A model generated the notes under the pieces. It searched no databases. It worked only from the letters and a program-made list of their open reading frames with translations, and had not been told where the DNA came from. From contig JAQFVV010000229.1 in assembly GCA_028023455.1 (NCBI GenBank), positions 434,501 through 498,500 of the forward strand: 64,000 nt of DNA. Direction: 5' to 3'. This document shows positions 1 to 13,257 of this stretch, in pieces. Made by a program: the position numbers and the translations under genes. The stretch is from Epiperipatus broadwayi. Its lineage: Eukaryota > Onychophora > Udeonychophora > Euonychophora > Peripatidae. Each line of letters begins with the position of its first letter. The stretch's first letter is position 1.

Positions 1-1456
1 AATTAATTGACTTGCTTATTTCTTCAATTTTAAAATTATTTATTGTTGATACTTTTGATAATGCTGAATTTGTTGACTGGCTTCCTTCTACCATTTCAAA
101 AAGAGTTATTTCAAATACTTTTAGATAAGTATGAACTGGTGGATTTGCTTGTCTCTCCCATTTTTAAAAAAAATCATTGTAGACACTTTAGATGACTGAG
201 GAAAACTTTAACAAAAAATTTGGTTCATAGCTTCAAACCTGGCTATATATGTGGCTTTTATTCATCTTTCCTTTCTTCTTGGCTCTTGTCAAAGATGATA
301 ATGAGATGACATTTTTGGCTGGTTTTAAATTTGTCCATTCTTTTGGTTACTATGGACCGGTATATGGGTCCACAGTAGACCAGTGATTTAACCCATTCTG
401 TATTAATCAGGAAGCAGAAACAATGGTTTTAGCAATGCAAATTCATTGTATTATACACAGCAAAATATATTAATATCATTTCATAGAATTGTTAATAACT
501 TCTTCCAATAAATTCAATTTTGTTCCATTTTTTCCTTCTTTATCTTAATCTTGCTGGGAATTAGTTATATATACGCACATCTTCGTCTATACTGACTTTA
601 AAATAAGAGTTTTTTTTTCTCAATTTTTAAAAAGTGAAAAAAAAATCAAATTGCTCACTCTCTTTTTCATAACCAAAAAAAAAAAAAACTGATAGCTACA
701 TCTCCTTTTCCCAACATTAAAAAAAAACTGACTTCCACCTCTTTTCCTTTAATAATATTTAAAAAAAAACTGATCTTAGTAATATTAATGATAGACTTTC
801 TTTTAAAACTACATATTGTTAGATCACTCTCCTCCAAACAAAAATTGAACTGCCTCTTCAATATTATTTCACTCTGTTTTTTTTCAAATTTCTGACCAAA
901 AAAAAAGGCCAGCTGCAAATCCTGTTATCTTGAGACAAACAAAGATCAAAAGCTTCACAAGTTTGATGGTCTGTCACAATTTTACAAGAAAATTAATAAT
1001 CACATTTTATTACATCAAAGCACCCCCTTTATAAAAATAATCTTAGACACAGATAACACAAACAATAAAGCTGGCAATCTATAGTCATTAGAAATAGGTG
1101 TAAAAGTGTTTTGGTGTTTATACAGACGTTCTTATTCTTTCACACTCTTTTGCACGTGCACATTTCTTTTTATCTCCTAATCTACTAATCTGATCGCCTT
1201 ATTTTACACTTTCTTTCTGATCTGCCTTATTTAACAAAAATATAGTTAAATAATTTCAACACATTATTTAACAAAATATAATAAATCAATATTAAATATT
1301 ATTACCTTCTCTCTTTACAACTGCTTATTTATTAAGTATTTATAAATTATATATAATAATAAATACACACATAAATCTATATATATATAAAAGAAATTTT
1401 TTTTTTAGATAAATAATATATCTATGTGTTTGAAGTGAGTCATATACATACAATAT
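1..1456. other. AT-rich sequence, no gene seen
   Basis: I see no exon with splice sites or a convincing reading frame. The stretch holds short poly-A and poly-T runs, with several A8-A12 tracts around 610-900, and a short TA-rich run near 1340-1395. Short open frames here are low-complexity (F/K-rich) and follow the A/T tracts. Confidence 0.6.
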
Positions 1457-2231
1457 ATATGGTTTGGCTGAATTACATTAAGCTTTATTCAAGTGATCCT
1501 GTATGAAAAATTTTAAATTTTAATTAATAATAATTATAATATATTGAAAATCAATGTATAAAATCATTAGTAGATTGAAATGCTTGTTGGATTATAATTT
1601 TCCAATTAAGTAAAAGCTCACCAATAAATATTCTGAAAGTGATGAAGCATTGGATTGTTTGAGATACACTAGAAAATATGATAGAGTCAATATGAAGTTC
1701 ATACATATTTTATCATACAGTCTAGTGGCAATCATATTTAAAATGATCATTTAATAGTATTAAACCAACTTGGAAATAGAAAAATATTTAGTATTTTATT
1801 ATTATTATTAAATAATAATTACAAGAAAGAAAACAATTTATAATTTTTCTAAATTTTGTAAACAATCTTCAAATATATTGTATTGCAGTTTAAATTGATA
1901 TGAAAGAGTCTAATTAGTTATCACTAAAGGGAGAAATATTAATTTATTCACATTTTTCAGTTGTTGGTCCATTTAGAACCACAATGCAAGTTTGTAAGGG
2001 GGGTGGGATATCAAGAAAGAAAATCAGAATAAAAAGGACTTCAATATCTACACCTATAAAATAAAATTAAAAAAGCTGAAAAGTAACAACCTTGTGGATA
2101 ACATTGAATAAGATTACAGGATAATGGGTATTTAAAAACATGGAATAAGAAATGTTACCCCTTGTATTCATTTCTTCACTATTTTCCATCGATTTATAGT
2201 TCCTGAGATTCATACTGGAGAAAAGAAAATG
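1457..2231 (+). repeat. Left arm of a 9-kb-spaced inverted repeat
   Basis: This ~775-bp block recurs in reverse complement at 9682-10488. The outer edge begins ATATGGTTTGGCT next to a TA run, and the inner edge ends CTGGAGAAAAGAAAATG. The arms differ by scattered substitutions and small indels; the right arm has ~30 extra bases near 9935. A G-rich stretch (GGGGGGTGGG, about 1998-2007) looks like a polypurine tract but is not linked to a recognisable LTR. The arms could be terminal inverted repeats of a large element or two copies of one shorter element in opposite orientation. Confidence 0.75.
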
Positions 2232-2816
2232 GAGTTTATTACAAGTTAAAAACAAGAATGCCAAATGATAAAGATGTAAAAATAACAATGGTCTTAAATA
2301 CCAGACTTCTTCAAATTGGATCTTCAGATTTTCCATCTTTTCCTTCATCTTCTTTATGCTGATCTCATTTATTGAGCAATGTTTTATGCACAATTATAAA
2401 GGGGAAAGCAAAGTCACTTCCAAAGTGTAATATAAACATGAGGATTAAGCTGTATCTATTTTCAATTTGGAATGGCAAATTAGCTTCTGGGACCCCATCT
2501 CCATGATGATAATCAGTACTTCTGACTACTGAAGTAACAAAAGTTCTTCTTAAGACTGAGAGCCTTCCAAAGGAGATCATAATGCTACTAACTACTCATA
2601 AACAGCATATTTCTGTGCTTTAGCATAGAAACAGCACCATTGAGTGGTGTGAATGGTCAGACTGGCAAAGGAAAAATGTTAAATTTTTGCATATAAATTT
2701 TTACACAGTAGGTAATAATAACCTAAACAAGAGAAAAATATTTTCTTTTTAGTAGGAATTTTTTTAAAAACAATTAATAAAATGATTTGAACTTCATAGA
2801 CATTTTTTTTCATGTA
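2232..2816 (-). other. Decayed 3' flank of gag element
   Basis: This lies downstream (minus strand) of the gag/tail remnant and before the left inverted-repeat arm. In the better preserved array copy, ~190 nt separate the tail stop codon from a GA-rich polypurine tract and the LTR start. No such tract is visible here, so the LTR edge is lost or too diverged to see. No gene is recognised. Confidence 0.4.
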
Positions 2817-4917
2817 TTAATTTGTTGATGGGTATGGTATTAAACTGCAAGCATTGTACGTTCCTTTTGGGCTCTCATATGTCGAGAGCCTGAAAGCATT
2901 CTCCCCAACCTGAGCAATTATTCAGAAAGGAACTATTGTACAAAAACCCATCCAGTTTAAAGTTTCAGATTTATTTTGGGCTTTACTGGCAACTTTTTTA
3001 AATATAGTGTTTGTACTACTAGTTGAAGGTTTATTGTTTGACATAACCAGTCTGATTTTTGACCTACTTAAGTGCCTATTAGCACCTGAATATGGAGAAG
3101 TCCTCAGCTTAGGAGGAATACATCTTCTTTCAAAGGGTTTCTGAACACTTGGGGTTTACCTCAAATTTATACTCATTAAAGGATAACTTGGTCTTTCATT
3201 ATTAACTTTGGGGTGATTTTCACCAGTATACTCAAGAGATTTTGAGAGCATCGAGGATTTCTGATACATCCTCAATAATATACTGATCAACAGCAATTAG
3301 GACCTGCTCTATTGATCTAGGCAGGTTGTGGTGGAGAATCCTCACTATCTGATGCTCTAAAAGAGGGAATGCTGCCAGAGTTTTTAATCTTACTACTTGC
3401 CCTTGGAAAAATTGGGAATAACTTCCCTTATGTGGGCTATATTTTTCCTGGGAGATTTGATAATGGATATTGTCCTGCTTATCATCACCTCAAAAGGACA
3501 TAAGTATCATGTATTTAAAGTCCCTAAATGTGGTTGGCTTATCAAAAAAGACTGCCAATTTCTTATTTTCTGCCAATCCACAAAAGAGAACAACTCCTCT
3601 AAACTATGTAAGTTCTCAAGAGGATTTTCTCTAGGCTCTCCCTTAAAAGGTTTTATATGGATAAACCATAGAGCCATAGAGCTGGCATTGCTCAGGTTTG
3701 CTTCTATGGTTCGTTTTGTCTGGTCTATCTCTGAAAAGTGGGTAACAACAGGCACTACCTCTTTTAGTGACATATTATCATTATTAATAGTAGGGATTTA
3801 TTGTTTCATGCAAGTTTCTGTTGGACTAACCAAAGTAACATCAGCTTTGTCATTTAGTTCTCTGGACACAATAGTTGGCTTTCCTTGGATACTTTCCATT
3901 CTACGACCTGTACTTAATATTTGAGATTCCCTATTACTCTTCTCTAACAGCTCTACTACATACTTCTCCTGTTCCTTTTTAAACCTTTCAAAATGTTTAT
4001 CAAATTCAATCTTTTGTTGTTTAACATGGTCCAAATAAATAGCTTCTTTTATTAAAATTTCACTAAGTTCTTTCTGCAATTCTTCTACAGTGCTTCCTAT
4101 TCTATTTTTAAACTCAAGATTTTCTTCTTTATTTCCTTGGTATTTGATGAAAACATTCTAAATTTCATGTCTCATTTCTAATTTGAATTGAATTTGTTGA
4201 TGCACAATCTCTTCCTCAACACTTATCTTTACCTTTTCAACTTTATTCTGCAATAGAGTAAATCTTTCTTTGGTATCATCTCTGCTAGCATCTAAATCAT
4301 GGCACAAATTATTAATATCTTCCTTAGCTCTTACATTATTATGACTACAACTCAACTCTAAACTCACAAAGCTATTCTTGAGTTCATCTATATCTGTGCT
4401 CCTAAAATCTTCAAATTGTTCTTGCATGGAATTTTCTAGTGAACTCTTAATATCCTCATTGTTTTGGGTTATCTCTTTCCTCAAAATTTCCCTTGACTCT
4501 CCTATCTTTTTCTCAATCTTTTCTTCAACTCTATTTTCAAATCCCTCCATCTTATTTTCTAACATCTTTATACCCTTATTATTTTCTTCCAGTTTATTCT
4601 CTAATCCTCTTATATTATTTTCCATTTTATCTTTCATCTCTCTTATATTCTCATTATTTTCTTTCATTTCACTTTTCAACTCTCTCATACTCTCATTATT
4701 TTCTTACATTTTATTCTCTAATCTCTTCATAAATTCCATTAGGGTTTGATACATTATATTTGGATTCGTTGGTTCAAGATTAGTACCACCAGTAGGGATT
4801 TCCTCTTCAGACTTCTCTGTTTCTTGAGATTCAAAGAAGAAAATATACAAATCTCTTATTATTGGTACTTGGTGTAGAAGCATCTATCAGAACAGGACTA
4901 TATTCTAATTCACTCAT
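2817..4917 (-). pseudogene. Gag-only retroelement remnant: coiled-coil gag, capsid-like domain, integrase-like tail
   Basis: Read on the minus strand from an ATG at 4917 (MSELEYSPVL...), this is a broken gag. A highly charged coiled coil (4688-4158, heptad-like E/K/N-rich) is followed by a second coiled-coil piece (4079-3798) and a capsid-like part (3773-3240) with the motifs VKPF-like 'IKPFKGE', NPLE and SLEELF. After these come HHNLPRSIEQ and SEILDALKI, which match the intact gag at 25105-27480. About 60 codons further on, a block with VGENAF, KGTYN and SLIPYPS matches the short tail of the 25 kb copy. No protease, RT, RNase H or integrase core lies between. Several frameshifts and stops make it a pseudogene. 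It is clearly diverged from the 17-27 kb copies, so it is an older insertion or another subfamily. Confidence 0.75.
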
Positions 4918-7900
4918 TTTGTAAAAATTTTCTTATAATATTTATGATGATAATACTTAATTTGAAGTAAATTGAATTAACCCTGTATATATTTCAACAC
5001 TACCCTTTCCATTGACCTACAATTCCATATAAGTTCACACAAGAAAAAAAACATTTGACCATATTCTAGAGAATATATACTCTACCCAACTATTTTAAGT
5101 TCATATGCCTGTATAAATCTACAACTCTAAACATGTTGCAATCTTATGCCAATAACACCACCATTTAACATATTGCTATTGAGGATATTTTATTATATAA
5201 TAGTATTATACTTTAATTACTCAGAAGTACACCATGTAATTTATTTATGATCATTTATAAAACTGATTTGAGTCAGGATCATCCACATAATCTTAAGTTA
5301 GTATAATTTGTTAAATTGGGAAACATCATTCACAACTTGGTCACACTGATTCTATCTTAACAATATTCATTTAGAATGACTACAACATCTCAAGCAATAA
5401 TCAATATTTTAATAATAGGGCTCACACGTTGCTTAGGCAACATCATCCTAAAGATGACTTTATCACCAAAAATCATAAATGAATTGAGCTGCACATTTTA
5501 GGGCACCAAATCTGCCTTTGTAACCTTCTTTTCTATGCTGGAATCATATACGAATCTGGCCGGACATTTCATGGCACCAAATCCACCTTTGTAACCTAGC
5601 CTTAGAATGACTAGCAATTGTAACTAATCAAGCTCCACATTTTAGTTACTAAATCCACCTTTGTAACACACACTACCCAAATAATCAAGAATATAAGCAT
5701 AAAAAAAAAGTTAAACTAAAGAGATGATTTCTTTATTGAACTAAGCTAGCATGAAATTATAAATCTAAAGAAGATTACAAGATGATTATGAAGATAATAA
5801 CTTCTGGTCAAACTAGCTTTAAAATCCACAAACAAAATGTTATGAAATAAATTCAATATTCATCAAAACAATAAATAAATAATAATTAGATCTATGGAAT
5901 GAATATGAAATTAAAATTATAACTTAAGTAATAAGTAAATTATGATGTAGATGACTAAATGGATGATAAAAATAGGTAATAATTAAATAATAAAATGAAA
6001 TGGGTCTAAGAATAAAAAGAAAAGAAAGAAGATGTATGAGAATAATGAATGATTAAGATGATGATAGAATAAGAGTTAATGAATGATTAAGATGATAATG
6101 GAATAAGAGCTAGTGAATGGTGAATTAATTATGATAATGAATTAGGATGAAATAAGAATGAAGAAATAATGAAATATCGAGATGACAGATGAGAATAATG
6201 ATGATGATGGAAGATGATATCCAGAACTATAAACTGATATTGAATTAAATAATAATAAGATAAACTAAATAAAACAGGGATTACAAGACTGAAAAAAACC
6301 AGAATATCCACCATAAAATCAAAACAAACTAAACGTTTTAAGACACAAGAAGAAATTCACACATTAAAGTTTTGTTGACTTTCATAAAACAGTGAATATA
6401 ACATAACTCAAATCAAACTACAATAAATAACTGTAGATATAAAATTTACCATAAATTCAAATTCTACATTGCAAATTAATAACCTATTCTTCTCAGGGTT
6501 CAAACAACTTAAATATTGCTATACAAAATATACTTGGGTCAATGAGAGGGATTTTTCCACTACCCAAATATAACACACAAAACAGCTCTTAATACAAAAT
6601 CGAATTAACAAACAATATTTAGCAATTTCCCAGAAACTTTATAAACTCCATAACTATTATAAACTTTAAGTTTCAGGAAATATGAATAACTTTTTAATAA
6701 CTAAACACAATAACTTCCTAACTTCTTTTTTTCTCTCAAATAATTATGAGCAATGTGATCAAGATTGGTGAACGATATATCTGCAGGTTCAAATAAACTG
6801 ATTAAATCCACATTAAGTGTTTATCTTTTAATATATCATTTAAAATAATATGCAATCTAGGTTAATAATATTTTGATTATTAAGTGATGATGCCTTAGAT
6901 GTACTCTTAAATTATAGGGCTTAAGAAAATTATTCTGGTATATTAACACATAGTTAACTATATATTGATTGGTGATGATTTCAATATAATCAGATGATAT
7001 GTCGATAGCAATAACAATAATAAGGTGTATGTTGATTAGCAATAAGACTATGAACAACTAAATAAATTTTTAACACAACAATATTTATTCACACTATAAA
7101 TTTATTTCAGACACATTGCATGAAATAAGGCAGAGACATTATATAAAATCTGGTATGGAAAATAATTTATATCCCATTAACTACACACATAGTATATAAG
7201 ATAAACTAGTACAGTGATATTCATATTATCACTATCATTATTGACTATGTTTCTATTATTTTATCTTATAGAATAGAAAGGTTAAACTCTATTTAAACTC
7301 AACTAGCATTTAAATCTTTGGGATATGTGCAAATTTTAAACCTAAAACTCAAAGTTATAAATTAGTGTATTACACTATAGCTATTTTATTTATCAGAATA
7401 TGATAAGGACAATTATCATATGCAGCACAAATAACAATTATAATTATTTAATATGAAGAGATTTATTGTATTAATGTGAGGACAGACATCAGAAGTCAAA
7501 TGCATACATGACACCAAAACCTTGCCATGACCACAACATAATCATTCAAATCATTAACCGATCTTACTGATCCATTGGCGAATCACTGCTTGATGAAAAT
7601 AAATCAACATTGTACATGTATATCTTTTGCTGTGCCATGCAGAAGTTTTACAAGCACTAGTAAGTTTTGGTTGGTTTGTTTATAAACTGATGAAGATACT
7701 ACAACATCATAAAGACACTATTCCAATTAGGCAAACACTATAGATAAACCAGTGTCCCTGAATCTAACTTTATCTTATCCTTGTTATTTAATTTTAAAAT
7801 ACTAAAACTTCGCCAGTGGGAAAATAACTACATAACCTTATGAGGGATCAAACAATAAATGGAGGCTCTACAAAACAACATGATAGTTGTATAATAATAT

Positions 7901-9681
7901 GGCCTATTTTAATACCTTTGCATAGGTACCAATGTGTGGAGATCGTATCATCACAGGGAAATAGAATTCAGACATGCATATAATCCTCTCTTGGGATTTA
8001 CTATCCTAACTAAGCAATAACTTTATCAGCCTTGACAATATAATCCTCTCATGGAATTAGCAATGGGAGAATTCTCCATCTGCCCATGCACAATATCAAT
8101 GATACTATATTTGATGCCATTATATGTGGCACATACTTATCAGCTGTAAGCTGTCCCAAATTCTTATCAATACAATAGCAAGATAACGTAATTCTAACAA
8201 TAAATGTGGAAAAATAAATATTCCATTTCACAATGCAGAAACTAATAGTGTATTAAACAAACCAACTTGTAAGTCAAACAACCATTAATTATTTTTAAAA
8301 GCATGATAATACTTTTATTATAACAAGCAATATACACGTAGACAATAAAGATTAGCCTACATTTTATATTTAAAGTGGGCATGTTAATTCATAGGCACTT
8401 ATATCAAACATTTCATATAATAAAGCAATTGTGTCATTATACTATATCTTTGACAGATTTTGTCTGTTGTTTACCCTTCAATAAAATAATTAAAATCTGT
8501 TTTAAAAGTGCGAGAGATGAATCTCTCTCTCTGTCTAGATAAACGATAAATTATATTTAATATTATATTTTCCCTCAACTGTGAAAATAATAAAAAAATA
8601 TATAATAAATGTATATATCTTTATACACCCATTTGTCCTTAACTAAATATATTTGCATAACACATGACAAAAAGTATATTACAATACTAACCATAAGCAA
8701 TAACGAAAAATGAACATTTTTATTCCCATTTAATTTATGCCCCTTAGTTCAAAGTTTGTTCCATAATTATGAGCTGAATGATAATGAAACTAATATCATG
8801 AGCAAACATTCATAAGTAACGTGTATATATATTTTTATGATTATTATATTCGATTCTGGCATAGTGAAATAAAATTCAAATACTTCGAAAACTGTGTAGC
8901 ACAATTAAAAATATAATGTTTATCCACACTTTCTGTACATAATTTTCCTTAAAATGAATTTATAGGGTTATTATGATTAACAAGATCAACTTTTTAAAAT
9001 CATTTATTGATTTTTTTTCCCATCTGCTTAAGGTAAGATTTGGAATAAATTCAAGACAATCTTGAGCAATTCTAAAACATTTAAAACTATTGTTAATTCA
9101 CATGTGACACAATAAAGATTAAGAAGTAAAATATTTATTTATTTATTTCTATCAGCAAATTAATACTTTTTTTCCTTTTAATACTAGTAAGAATTTATTC
9201 GATCATTAACAATTATAAATACGATATCCCTAGCATTTATAATGCTGTAACTTTTCCATTTTCAATAACTAAGCAAATTAATGCTAAAACAAAAATTTGT
9301 AGATGATTTTTCTTCCTTAATAAGAATAGGGAATAAGTCACACATTTTTTCTTTTAAATTGATTAAACTTTATACCACTTAAAATGACTTTTTAGTTTGT
9401 TTACTTTATAGTTTCACACTTTTCTTCAATATTATTTCTAATAATATTTTATGAAGGTTATAATTTATAAACAAACGTATTTTTCTTCTTTATTATAAAG
9501 AGCGAGCGAAGAAACATTTTCTTCTTTTTCCTTTCCTTGCTACTTTAAATATCTTATGTATCATTTTTAAATATGAAAACTGGCTAACATAAATAAAATA
9601 AAAGTAATTGCTTACACTTTCTGGATTAGTCCTTAGTTTGAAGTAGTATTTGTTGAGACAAATAATTATCCATATGGCTCT
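4918..9681 (-). mobile_element. Long AT-rich leader/LTR-like region upstream of the 2.8-4.9 kb gag
   Basis: About 4.8 kb of A+T-rich sequence lies 5' of the gag start on the minus strand. At 5412-5434 it carries AATAATAGGGCTCACACGTTG, which corresponds to ATAATCGGGCSAACACGTTG at about 20226 and 28089, at a similar distance (500-630 nt) from the gag ATG. TTTATT at 5732-5737 (AATAAA on the minus strand) is a candidate poly(A) signal, as in the array copies. A threefold imperfect ~70-bp repeat lies at 5490-5670, and a doubled ATATAATCCTCTC motif at 7978-8050. No coding gene was found. I infer leader plus LTR by position; no matching second LTR is visible. Confidence 0.45.
5490..5670. repeat. Three imperfect ~70-bp tandem repeats
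   Basis: The motif CACCAAATCCACCTTTGTAAC appears in three versions starting near 5505, 5575 and 5645, each preceded by ACATTTYA-like sequence. It lies inside the leader region of the gag element. Confidence 0.7.
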
Positions 9682-10488
9682 CATTTTCTTTTCTCCAGTA
9701 TGAATCTCAGGAACTATAAATCGATGGAAAATAGTGATGAATGAATACAAGGGGTAAAGCTTCTTATTTCATGTTTTAAAACAAACAATATCTTGTAATC
9801 TTGTTCAAGTAGATTTCAATTTTACCGATTTTTTAGCTTTTTCCCCTTTATTTTATAGGCGTAGATATTGAAGTCCTTTTTATTCTGATTTTCTTTCTTG
9901 ATAGCCACCCTCCCTATAAACTCTGTTAAATTATTTATACCTGGTATTACATTGCATTGTGGTACTAAATGGACCAATAACTGAACAGTGTGAATAAATT
10001 AATATTTCTTCCTCTAGTGATAACTAATTAGATTGTTTCATATCAATTTAAATTGCAATACAATATATTTGAAAATTGTTTACAAAATTTAGCAGAATTA
10101 TACATTGTCTTCTTTCTTGTAATTATTGTTTAATATTAATAATAAAATACTAAATATTTTTTTACTTCCAAATTGGTTTAATACTATTAAATGATCATTT
10201 TAAATATGATTGCCACTAGACTGTATGATAAAATGTTTATGAACTTCATATTGACTCTATCAGATTTTCTAGTGTATCTCAAACAGTCCAAGTCTTCATC
10301 ACTCTCAGGATATTTATTGGTGAGCTTTTACTTAATTAGAAAATTATAATCCAACAAGCATTTCAACCTACTAATGATTTTATACACTGATTTTCAATAT
10401 ATTATAATTATTATTAATTAAAATTAAAAAATTTTCATACTGGATCACTTGAATAAAGCTTAATTAATGTAATTGAGCCAAACCATAT
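9682..10488 (-). repeat. Right arm of the 9-kb-spaced inverted repeat
   Basis: Reverse complement of 1457-2231. Landmarks in order: CATTTTCTTTTCTCCAG at the inner edge, TCCTTTTTATTCTGATTTTC, GTGTATCTCAAACAGTCC, and AGCCAAACCATAT at the outer edge, which is followed within a few bases by a (TA)n run. Confidence 0.75.
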
Positions 10489-10492
10489 CGTT

Positions 10493-10493
<1 letters not shown>

Positions 10494-10533
<40 letters not shown>
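10494..10533. repeat. (TA)n microsatellite
   Basis: About 20 TA units directly outside the right inverted-repeat arm. The left arm also abuts a shorter TA-rich run. Confidence 0.9.
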
Positions 10534-10535
<2 letters not shown>

Positions 10536-10969
10536 TTTTACCATAAGTATATGCTTTTAACTATCTATAGAATGAATATGATTTAATAGACTAAGCTTTC
10601 TGGCTATTTTTCATTTATTTGGGGACGGTACAATTCACCAAGACTGATTGTAGTGCTATTTATTACTACTTCAAAAATGACCAGAAATCCAAATTCAAAT
10701 TTTCATTCATAAATGGGTCAACTTCTCTTCCTCAAATAATGAACTCTATCAAACAATAGCAATACAAATGCAGACCATTGATAATACATGAAATATAATT
10801 TAATATAACATAATGACTTTTAATAAACTTCAATTACACTCTATTTCAATACTTTAAACTAAAATATTTATTTCTTCTTTTCTTTTAAATGCCTGACTAA
10901 TATGTTAATTACAAGCATATCAAATAATTAATAAAGTAATACAATTGTGGAAAACATAAATATTGCCTT

Positions 10970-11105
10970 ACCGAGACAAATATCTTACTCTGGCCAAACA
11001 TTTATCCCAAACTTGTTGAGGAATAGGAAATCCTCATTGGTTATATTTTACAAGCTAAGAGAATTGGACCATGCGATTTGACTATTTATATGCATTAAGA
11101 CTTTA
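10970..11105 (+). repeat. Partial, diverged copy of the 53-kb dispersed repeat
   Basis: The order of motifs (GAGACAAATAT, CTCTGGCCAAACATTTATC, TTGTTGAGGAATAGGAAATC, CTCATTGG, TTACAAGCTAAGAGAAT, GACTATTTATAT) follows the right arm at 53595-53720 and the copy at 34446-34685. It is truncated at its 5' side. Confidence 0.7.
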
Positions 11106-11573
11106 TCACATGTAATATATTGAACCAGATTGATATTCGATTCAATGGTGTTATTACAAAAAAAAAAAAAGATTTTAAACTTTTAATTTTCATTGAATGT
11201 TTAATGTTTAAATTTTTTTATCAATATTTAAAAAGAGTATGTGTATTAAAACACCTACTCGTTTATATTTAAAATAGATCGTTTTAATTTTTATAAAATT
11301 GTTTTTAAAATAGTTTTCTGATTCCACTTGTTTTTACTTTTTTTAATCAATTTTATTAAAAGCAAGCTGGCTAGCTAATTAGATTCCTGTTGCTTTTATT
11401 TTAATCATTTTAAGTTCATTTTAAAAGCAGAGATTTAATTTTATGTAGTTGTTTTCGTTTCAATAATCTCTGGTTAGAATTCTTAGATTAGATTGAGCTG
11501 GAGATTAATATTTGCCCTGCCTTAGGCATAGAATAGGACAACAGGAAAGGTTTTTGCTGGAAATGTAGCCGGG

Positions 11574-11581
11574 TATAAAAG
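11574..11581 (+). promoter_or_regulatory. TATA box (TATAAAAG)
   Basis: GGGTATAAAAG is a strong TATA consensus in otherwise random AT-rich DNA, and the ~350 bases after it are less AT-rich than their surroundings. A start site would fall near 11603-11610. No coding exon or LTR pair could be tied to it. It is probably a TE promoter, such as an LTR; a host promoter is possible. Confidence 0.4.
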
Positions 11582-13257
11582 ACCTTGCAAAATTTGGCAC
11601 AATAGTTGTTTTTGTATTTATTCTTGACTGGCAAGTTGTTTCAAAGTGAGAGATTCAGTATTCCATATACACTTTGATTATCGCCTGCTGAGAGTTATAC
11701 CATTTTGGGTAGCAGTTCAGACATTTAATTCCTGCTAGAACTTGCAATTTTTAAGACTTTGTTGCTGTACAAGATGTCAAAATCTACCGCTCTGAGTTTT
11801 GCCATCATCAGGAGGTCTTGCTAACTTAACTCAAAAGATGGACCCATGCCTGCCAACTCTTTCAATCCTGCCATGAACACCTAAAATAAACAATACCCCA
11901 CTGCCTCTACCTTGCCACTGCAAAGTACCTAAAAATGGACTAAAATAAATGTGCACACTCTATGCGAACTGTGCTTTACCATAAGCTAAAATTTTCTTTT
12001 ATTCTTTCCAGGGTAAATTTCTTTTAATTAAATCTCCACTCAATCTAATTATAAATCTGTATTCTTAAGCAATATTTAGCCTCATATTTAATATTTGTTG
12101 TGTTTTCTTGTATTTTGTAGTGTGTCTTGGAATCTTAGTTTTAAGATTCCAAATTTACTTTCAATTTTTGTTTATTGGAGAGTGATGAGTGAGTTTTTTA
12201 TATTTTTATGCCTAACTTTTTATAAATGCTTTAGCAGTTGTGTATATTTTAAATGCTTACCTGTAATTATTTTAGTAATCAATAGTTGATTTTAAGTACT
12301 GTTTTTGCACTTTGGCAAACCACCAAAAATCTTTTGGCTAGTGACTCTAGTGTCCTAGTTTTCTGCAGATGGGGATTTCATTTCTTCATTTCTTATATCC
12401 CTGAAAGCGGAAACTAGCATTTTTTTTTTTGCAATTTTATAAGTTTCCAGCAGGAAGATAATATTTATCCCTTTGTAAATTACAGGTGATAGAGACTTTT
12501 GTTCTGCTAAAGTATTTAAAGCTTTAATATTTTCATACTCATGTGAACTCTCCGATAGGTTTATTTTTGTATTTATGTGTGGCTTCAAATTTATCAGAGC
12601 GTGTACTCAGAATTTGTTTTGTAAGTTTATTTTTCTTGAAATACTTAAGTAGACATAACTGCTTTTCTAATTATTTGCTTATCTCCTATTGAGACCTTTA
12701 ATTGTTATTCTTAGAGTAGTTTTCACCAATCGTTTGGTTGGGGATTCACCAGTTTTAATTGTTTATTTTACTTTAATTCTAAATCATATTTTTCAGTTGT
12801 TCTTGAGGTAAATCAATCATCTTTATTTTAAACATAATATTAGATGCAGCTTCTACTGGCATATGACATTCGTGGTCCCGACATGTTTTTGCGCCCCGAA
12901 AAGCTCACCAGCGCCGGTTTTGTTTATTTATTTCAAGAACATATTGTTTAAGTATCTGAATGGAAAAACCAATGTTTGGGTGAATCCTCTGCTGAATGAA
13001 ATTTGCTTCCTCCCTTTTATAATTTGTTATTAGAAGATCAGTAGGTTGGACAGACCATTGCATTTAGCCTTTCTGGTACATGCTTGAGCTAATCCAATTT
13101 GTTAACTTATAAACTTTTCTTATAAGTCTTCTCTTAATAAAATTTTTAAAATTTGTTTAAACTTAATTTGGCTGACATTTGTCTTAGTGCTTTTGTTTCT
13201 CAATTGTCTAAACAATTTTAGATCTCTTATTTCTCCCTGAGTTTAGTCAGTGAAAAC
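11582..13257. other. Probable TE-derived block, unclassified
   Basis: This holds a moderately GC-richer leader-like stretch (11600-11960) with a 16-codon frame (MSKSTALSF...) and two AATAAA motifs near 11885 and 11940. A GC-rich patch at 12868-12920 (TTCGTGGTCCCGACATG, then GCGCCCCGAAAAG) follows. The layout of TATA box, leader and GC-rich patch resembles an LTR plus start of an internal region, but I see no second LTR or gag/pol motif. The short frames at 12095-12289 (+) and 12355-12588 (-) show no recognisable domain. Confidence 0.3.

Noticed and set aside
3397-3924. 175-codon + strand frame with hydrophobic stretches
   Set aside because: Antisense to the gag capsid region, which has clear family motifs on the minus strand.
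4378-4749. Ser/Phe/Leu-rich frames on the + strand (4378-4749, 4493-4732)
   Set aside because: Antisense shadows of the minus-strand coiled coil; the same applies to 18621-18857, 26492-26689 and 27255-27488.
7688-7720. CTGATGA as a hammerhead core
   Set aside because: No GAAA after a second helix and no closing stems.
9493-9750. 85-codon frame containing IHTGEK, reminiscent of a zinc-finger linker
   Set aside because: No C2H2 fingers around it; it lies across the inverted-repeat arm, and the matching arm does not keep the frame.
12868-12920. TGGTCCCGACATG as a primer binding site
   Set aside because: I know no tRNA 3' end that fits, and no LTR end precedes it.
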